From positions 1 through 35,897 of the forward strand of contig JAFYQR010000146.1 of assembly GCA_017559825.1 (NCBI GenBank): 35,897 bases of DNA. Reading direction: 5' to 3'. Below are positions 31,590 through 35,897 of the stretch, piece after piece. Every line of letters starts with the position of its first letter. Positions within the stretch are counted from its first letter, which is position 1. Source of the stretch: Thermoguttaceae bacterium. GTDB lineage: Bacteria > Planctomycetota > Planctomycetia > Pirellulales > Thermoguttaceae. The notes beneath the pieces were generated by a model. The model searched no databases. It was not told where the DNA came from and worked only from the letters and a program-made list of their open reading frames with translations. The position numbers were made by a program, and so were the translations under genes.

Positions 31590-33086
31590 ATGCTTCTCGC
31601 CCGTCCCGCCGTTCGCCGCGCTTCGCGAACGCTCGCCGTTCTCCTCGCGCTCGGTTGCGCCGCCGATTCGTTTTCTTCAACCGCGTTTGCGCAAACGTCG
31701 TCTCGCTCGACGTCGCGAAGCGCCGCCAAAGTCGCGCAAGCGCCGCGTTCAAACGCCGCGCAACCGGCGCAAGGGCCCGCGCCGACCGCCGCTCGCCCCG
31801 CTCAAACGCCCGCCGTCGAAGCGCCGAAATTGTCCGCCGCCGAGGAAGCGAAATACCAAGAAGCGTTGCAACGTTTTAATTCGCAAGACTTAAGCGGATC
31901 GCTCGAATCGCTCCGCGAGTTGGCCGCTTCGAATCCCGCCGCAACGCCGCCCCGCCTAATTTTGGCGCGTTGGTTCGCAGAACTCCAAAATTCGAAAGCG
32001 GTAAGAACGTCGCTTGAACTCGCGACCGAGGAATCGCCGAACGACCCGGAGGCGTTTTTGTCGCTCGCCGAAATTTCGCTCCTCGAAGGCTCGTTAACCG
32101 CCGCCGAACTGCTGACCAACCAAGGCCGCCGCGTTCTCGCTCAATACGACGCTAATCCGACGCGCAAGCAAAACCTTACGCGCAAGGCGCTTACGCTTCA
32201 ACTCGCTTACTCGAACGCTCGTCGCCGCTGGTCGTCCGCGCAAGAAGCTGTTCTCGGTTTGATTCAGCTCGACGGCGAAACGGCGGAGCTCGATCGCGCG
32301 CTCGGTCGCGTCTTATTCCAGCAAAATCAAGACGATAAGGCGCGAGAAATGTTCGTTCGCGCCGACAAGTTAACGCCCGCCGACGCCGCGTCGACGACGC
32401 TTCCGGCCGACGCGCTTCTTTCGCAACTTTACGCCGAGCGCGGCGACCTCGCCAACGCGAAAAAATATTTGGACGCCGCGTTGAAAGCGTCGCCTAAGTC
32501 CGTTCCGACGCTGGTTTTGTCGATTTCGACGGCGCTCGAGGAAAACGACCTCGAATCCGCTTGGACGCTCGCTCGCCAACTTTACGCGAACGACAAAAGC
32601 GCCGACGTTTTAAAGATTTACGGCAAAGTCGCGCTCTTCCGCTCCGACTATCCGCAAGCCGAGGGCGCTTTCCAAGAGGCCGTCCGTCAAAACCCGCTCG
32701 ACGCCGAAGCGGTCGCGGGACTTGCGCTTGCGCTCTGCGAACAAGACGACGCCGAGAAGCGCAAACGAGCCGTTCAATACGCGACGAGCAACGTTCAAAA
32801 GCAGTCGAACAATCGCGATTACCTCGCGACGCTCGGTTGGACGCTTTACCGCTCCGGCGAAACCGACGCCGCGATTCAAGTTCTGCAACAGTCCGTCGCC
32901 GATGGTCAAATCAACGCCGCGGCCGCGTATTACTTCGCCGTCGCGCTCGTTGAAAAAGGGCAAACCGCCGCCGCAAAACAACTTCTGAACGCCGCGCTCG
33001 GGACGAAACCGCCGTTCGCCAAACGCGTCGCCGCCGCCGCGCTCGCGAAACAACTTGAAGCGACTCCCGCGCAACCGCAAAAATAA
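31590..33086 (+). CDS. Secreted TPR-repeat protein
   Basis: The 498-residue protein has a signal peptide (basic start, then LAVLLALGCAADSF, likely cleavage after STAFA before QTSS). The LALGC is not a standard lipobox. An Ala/Pro/Gln-rich linker to about residue 80 is followed by an all-helical array of tetratricopeptide-like repeats. Clear units include EEAKYQEALQRFNSQDLSGS, DPEAFLSLAEISLLEGSLTA, LLSQLYAERGDLANAKKYLD, LKIYGKVALFRSDYPQAEGA and RDYLATLGWTLYRSGETDAA. Such proteins scaffold protein complexes in the periplasm or at the envelope. AAGGA precedes the ATG. No partner can be named from context. Confidence 0.9.
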   Translation: MLLARPAVRRASRTLAVLLALGCAADSFSSTAFAQTSSRSTSRSAAKVAQAPRSNAAQPAQGPAPTAARPAQTPAVEAPKLSAAEEAKYQEALQRFNSQDLSGSLESLRELAASNPAATPPRLILARWFAELQNSKAVRTSLELATEESPNDPEAFLSLAEISLLEGSLTAAELLTNQGRRVLAQYDANPTRKQNLTRKALTLQLAYSNARRRWSSAQEAVLGLIQLDGETAELDRALGRVLFQQNQDDKAREMFVRADKLTPADAASTTLPADALLSQLYAERGDLANAKKYLDAALKASPKSVPTLVLSISTALEENDLESAWTLARQLYANDKSADVLKIYGKVALFRSDYPQAEGAFQEAVRQNPLDAEAVAGLALALCEQDDAEKRKRAVQYATSNVQKQSNNRDYLATLGWTLYRSGETDAAIQVLQQSVADGQINAAAAYYFAVALVEKGQTAAAKQLLNAALGTKPPFAKRVAAAALAKQLEATPAQPQK

Positions 33087-33143
33087 AAAGTAACAACGCT
33101 TAACGCCGCTACGTCGACAAACCGTCGCGGCAGTTTTCTTAAC

Positions 33144-33191
33144 GCGTCGACGTTCGAACGTTTCAACGTTTAACGTCGACGCAACTTTTTT
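33144..33191 (+). terminator. Rho-independent terminator after the TPR gene
   Basis: GCGTCGACGTT (33144-33154) pairs perfectly with AACGTCGACGC (33172-33182), eleven pairs, followed by AAC and a run of seven T. The loop contains the palindrome CGTTCGAACG. The T-tract runs directly into the -10-like TACAAT of the next gene. Confidence 0.75.
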
Positions 33192-33197
33192 TACAAT
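33169..33197 (+). promoter_or_regulatory. Weak promoter candidate for the ATP-grasp gene
   Basis: TACAAT (33192-33197) is a good -10 box, but the -35 position (TTTAAC at 33169) is poor and lies inside the terminator stem. The transcript would start about 14 nt before the ATG, very close to the AGGAG site. Confidence 0.3.
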
Positions 33198-33217
33198 CCG
33201 ACTTAGGAGACCAATAA

Positions 33218-34414
33218 ATGTTCGTCGTCGAACAACCTTTCGCGTCCGATTTCTTTTTCCGTTCGTTGGAAAAACTGCAAGCGCCCGTTCTCCGCGGCGC
33301 CGCCGTCGAGGAATACAACGTCGCGAACCGCAACCTTAACTTGGTTTCGGACAAGGAGTTCGTCGAATATTACCGCAAAATCCCCGAACCCTTGTACTGC
33401 AACTCCGAAAACGGGTTAAGCCGCGTCGCAAGTCTTTTGCCGGACGCGCCGTTCGTCCGTTTCGCCGAATTGTTCAAGAACAAAACGAAATTTCGCCAAG
33501 CCGTCGCGCCGCTTTACCCGAATTTCGCTTTTCGCGAAGTCGATTTAGCGGAACTGCAAACGTTGCGATACGAAGACTTGCCGCGCCGCTTCGTTATTAA
33601 GCCGTCGGTCGGTTTTTTGAGCGTCGGCGTTCGTTTCGTCGAGTCGGCGACGGATTGGGAACGCGCCCAAGCCGAAATCCTCCGCGAAAGCGCCGACGGC
33701 GCCGCCGATTTTCCGCGCGAAGTCGTCGACTTAACTCGTTATCTAATCGAAGAAACGGTCGACGGCGAGGAGATCGCGGTCGACGCTTACCTCGACGCGC
33801 AAGGAACGGCGACCGTCCTCGACGTTTTGCAACACCCGTTCGCCGACGCGACCGACGTTCGCGACCGCGTTTACACAACATCGAAAAAATTTGTTCGCCG
33901 ACTTTTGCCGACGCTTGAAACGACGCTCGCCGAGCTTGGCGCAACCGTTGCGAACGCGTTGGATACGTCGCTCGACGTCGCGTTTCCGCTTCACGCCGAG
34001 TTCCGTGTCGCCGCCGACGGCTCGCTCGTTCCGATCGAAGTCAACCCGGGCCGTTTCGCCGGTTGGCACACGACGGAACTCGCGTTTTACGCTTACGGAA
34101 TCGACGTTTACGAAACGTTGGCGCGCGGATCGCGTCCCGATTGGAACCGGATTCTCGCCGACGCGGAAACCGACGACGCCGTTTCGTATTTCGCGATTTT
34201 CGAAACGCCGCAAACGCTCGCCGCGACCGCCGCAAACGCCGACGCCGCTTTCGATTACGACGCGTTAATCCGAGAATTTTCGACGCTCTTCGAATTGCGC
34301 CGAATCGATTGGCGCCGTCGTCCGCTCGCCGCGATCGCCTTCGCGCAAACGTCCGAACCGCAAGAACTTGAACGCGTTTTAAAACTCGACGCCGAGCATT
34401 TCATTCAACGCTAA
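33218..34414 (+). CDS. ATP-grasp domain protein of unknown substrate
   Basis: The 398-residue cytosolic protein has ATP-grasp features. A nucleotide-binding strand carries Lys in RFVIKPSVGFLSVG near residue 127, followed by the loop EETVDGEEIAVDAYLD near 180. The metal-binding segment AEFRVAADGSLVPIEVNPGR near 265-285 has the typical Glu and Asn. ATP-grasp enzymes join a carboxylate to an amine or thiol using ATP; the N-terminal half, which would set the substrate, shows nothing I recognise. AGGAG precedes the ATG. No peptide-ligase partner, carrier protein or precursor peptide is adjacent. A strong terminator follows, so it is probably a single-gene unit. Confidence 0.88.
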   Translation: MFVVEQPFASDFFFRSLEKLQAPVLRGAAVEEYNVANRNLNLVSDKEFVEYYRKIPEPLYCNSENGLSRVASLLPDAPFVRFAELFKNKTKFRQAVAPLYPNFAFREVDLAELQTLRYEDLPRRFVIKPSVGFLSVGVRFVESATDWERAQAEILRESADGAADFPREVVDLTRYLIEETVDGEEIAVDAYLDAQGTATVLDVLQHPFADATDVRDRVYTTSKKFVRRLLPTLETTLAELGATVANALDTSLDVAFPLHAEFRVAADGSLVPIEVNPGRFAGWHTTELAFYAYGIDVYETLARGSRPDWNRILADAETDDAVSYFAIFETPQTLAATAANADAAFDYDALIREFSTLFELRRIDWRRRPLAAIAFAQTSEPQELERVLKLDAEHFIQR

Positions 34415-34442
34415 CCCTTGTTTTTCCGACCTTTAACGTCGA

Positions 34443-34482
34443 CGGTCGCCCGCTCTTCTCGAACGGGCGACCGTTTTTTATT
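34443..34482 (+). terminator. Rho-independent terminator after the ATP-grasp gene
   Basis: CGGTCGCCCG (34443-34452) pairs perfectly with CGGGCGACCG (34464-34473) across an 11 nt loop, followed by TTTTTTATT. Confidence 0.95.
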
Positions 34483-34502
34483 CCCCAACGCGCTCGGTAA
34501 CA

Positions 34503-34533
34503 AAAAAAGAGCGATCTAACGACCGCTCTTTTC
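34503..34533 (-). terminator. Rho-independent terminator of the DUF11 protein gene
   Basis: On the minus strand AAAAGAGCG pairs with CGCTCTTTT (arms about 34524-34532 and 34505-34513), followed by more T. It lies about 38 nt past the stop at 34571 and faces the ATP-grasp terminator. Confidence 0.85.
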
Positions 34534-34570
34534 TCATTTTACGTTGGATTGTCAAGCAAAGCGCGCAAAA

Positions 34571-35897
34571 TCAACGCACCTTGCAGATGAAGCGAACGAC
34601 GCCGAACTCTTTCGGTTCCAAGGGTTTAGTAATTTCCCAACGCAAAACCAGCGAGCCTTCCGCGTTCAACTCGGCGAGAAGTTCCGCCGGAACAGACGAT
34701 TTCGCGGAGTTTTCGACGTAAACGAGTCGCGACGACAGGTTGTCGAGAATCGTTACGTTCCCGATCGGTTGGTCGCCGATATTCTCGAAACGGAGCGTAA
34801 ATTCGACAAGTTCGCCCGGTCGCGCCGCGTCTTTATTGGCGATCTTAATCACCCGTAATTTCGAGGTTTTCGTGTCGTCTTTGACCGAAAAAATCGTCGA
34901 AGCGCCGTCCAAATAAATATTCGAAAACGCGTTGACCGTTTCGAGCGCAACCGCGACTTTTTGCTCGCCGCTCCAACCTTGCGCCGCTTGCGCGCCTTCG
35001 AGAAGAAGCGCCGCGTCGCTCGACGCCAAATCGTCGACTTTCGACGACGTAAGCAAAGCGCCCAAGCGAAGTTGCGACTTCGCTTCCATCAGCATGACTC
35101 GCGAAACGCCGATCGTCGGAGCCGACGCCGATTCCGCGCCGGCGACGCTAACGTTTTGCGAAGCGCCGAGCGGTTTCGTTTCGGCGGAACGCGCGTCGAC
35201 CATTTGAACTCGTTCGTTTTGAACGACTTCCGTCGTCGCGTTCGCGCTTTCGAGCATCTCGCGACTTTCGCCGACAACGGGGCCGACAACTTGTCGCGCG
35301 GCGCCGAAACGCGGGCTGTACAGGAACAAACGGTTCGTCGGCTCGGCCAAAATGCGCCCGTCGACCGTGTCGAAGTGCGCGACGGCGTCCTCTTTATCGA
35401 GGTTTTCGACCGACCAATCCTCGCGAGAATACATTTCGCCCTTCGAGTCGCCGCCGGTAACGACGTACTCGCCGAAAGCGGAACGCGGCGCGTTCGGAGC
35501 GTCGGCGTCGAGCGGACGCGAAGTCGGTCGGTTCACGTTCGCAAAAGGCGCGGCGATCGACGGATCCACTTGCAACGGAAGGACTTGCCCGCCGATTCGA
35601 TTCGTCGGAGCGGGCGCCGGAACGACCGCGTTCGGAGCGACGCGAGTCGCTTTGACGTTTTCGGTTTTCAGTTCGACCGCCGGTTCGCTCGACGCTTGCG
35701 CGGCTTTTTCGGCGTTCGCAACTTCTCCCGTTTCGTCGGTTTCCGCTTCCTCGTCGTCTTGGAGCTGACCGCGAACGATCCAAGCGGCGGCGCGCTCGAC
35801 GTTCGCCCCGAGATACGGCGCTTGCGGATAAACGCTTTGCGTCGGTTGCGCCGCCGGTTCGACGCTCGGCGCGGCGGTCGGAAGCTGCGGTTCGACC
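34571..35897 (-). CDS. DUF11-type surface protein, 5' end beyond the window
   Basis: The frame stays open from the stop at 34571 to the right edge, giving 441 complete visible codons and no in-frame ATG start in the part I read upstream of 35575. The gene therefore begins outside the window; a TTG at 35575 is internal, not the start. The N-terminal visible part is Pro/Ala/Gln-rich (PTQSVYPQAPYLGANVERAA). The middle is helical and Ala/Ser-rich. The last 110 residues form a DUF11-like beta domain (NKDAARPGELVEFTLRFENI, NVTILDNLSSRLVYVENSAK, RWEITKPLEPKEFGVVRF). DUF11 domains are common in large extracellular or envelope proteins of planctomycetes. Export cannot be confirmed because the N-terminus is missing. 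Confidence 0.85.
   Translation of the reverse strand, partial: VEPQLPTAAPSVEPAAQPTQSVYPQAPYLGANVERAAAWIVRGQLQDDEEAETDETGEVANAEKAAQASSEPAVELKTENVKATRVAPNAVVPAPAPTNRIGGQVLPLQVDPSIAAPFANVNRPTSRPLDADAPNAPRSAFGEYVVTGGDSKGEMYSREDWSVENLDKEDAVAHFDTVDGRILAEPTNRLFLYSPRFGAARQVVGPVVGESREMLESANATTEVVQNERVQMVDARSAETKPLGASQNVSVAGAESASAPTIGVSRVMLMEAKSQLRLGALLTSSKVDDLASSDAALLLEGAQAAQGWSGEQKVAVALETVNAFSNIYLDGASTIFSVKDDTKTSKLRVIKIANKDAARPGELVEFTLRFENIGDQPIGNVTILDNLSSRLVYVENSAKSSVPAELLAELNAEGSLVLRWEITKPLEPKEFGVVRFICKVR

Noticed and set aside
35573..35575. TTG as the true start of the DUF11 protein
   Set aside because: The frame continues upstream without a stop to the window edge with the same Pro/Ala-rich composition, so the gene starts outside the window.

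Overview
The window reads as chromosomal DNA from a Planctomycetota (PVC-group) bacterium, possibly a gut or host-associated Pirellulales/Thermoguttaceae-like lineage. This placement is an inference. It rests on an HzsA-related diheme protein of the kind common in planctomycetes, a DUF11 surface protein, many secreted Ala/Pro/Asp-rich proteins of unknown function, a degenerate S-layer-homology module on a glycosidase-like protein, and a Gram-negative MlaEFD lipid-transport operon. Codon choice is strongly skewed to NCG codons (GCG, ACG, TCG, CCG). No rRNA, tRNA, insertion sequence, prophage or CRISPR array was recognised. The layout looks like ordinary chromosome with many lone genes in their own transcription units.

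Left part (1-10.4 kb): the 3' end of a membrane-anchored protein, hemE (haem synthesis), a small secreted hypothetical protein, and a YugP-type membrane protein whose zinc-protease motif has been lost. These converge on a minus-strand run: a FliA/WhiG-type sigma factor, dprA and a TrkH-type K+ transporter. A 0.9 kb gene-free stretch lies upstream of the sigma gene and holds a possible promoter-to-terminator small RNA unit. Next come a two-gene zinc-ribbon/secreted-protein operon with a good promoter and terminator, then trxB.

Middle (10.4-24.2 kb): mlaE-mlaF-mlaD (minus strand) form a retrograde phospholipid transport module with a very long MlaD tail. A divergent repeat-bearing lipoprotein, a homocysteine methyltransferase and glnS lie on the plus strand. 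A solitary cytosine-5 DNA methyltransferase has its own promoter and terminator. A large secreted glycosidase-like protein and purE follow; purE has a long leader containing four imperfect AT-cored palindromes.

Right part (24.2-35.9 kb, mostly plus strand): mtnA (methionine salvage), a conserved-looking protein with an acidic charged tail, a Sir2-family deacetylase, a large HzsA-related secreted diheme protein, a small hypothetical, a secreted TPR protein, and an ATP-grasp enzyme of unknown substrate. The window ends in a 5'-truncated minus-strand DUF11 surface protein whose frame stays open to the window edge.

I did not find a clear multi-gene novel system. The items most worth a second look are the protease-dead YugP homologue, the palindrome array in the purE leader, a promoter family with a conserved CTCTTGCG/GTTAT core found three times, the orphan methyltransferase unit, the HzsA-related and glycosidase-like secreted proteins, and the stand-alone ATP-grasp enzyme. 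Promoter, terminator and repeat calls were made by eye; no database search was possible.
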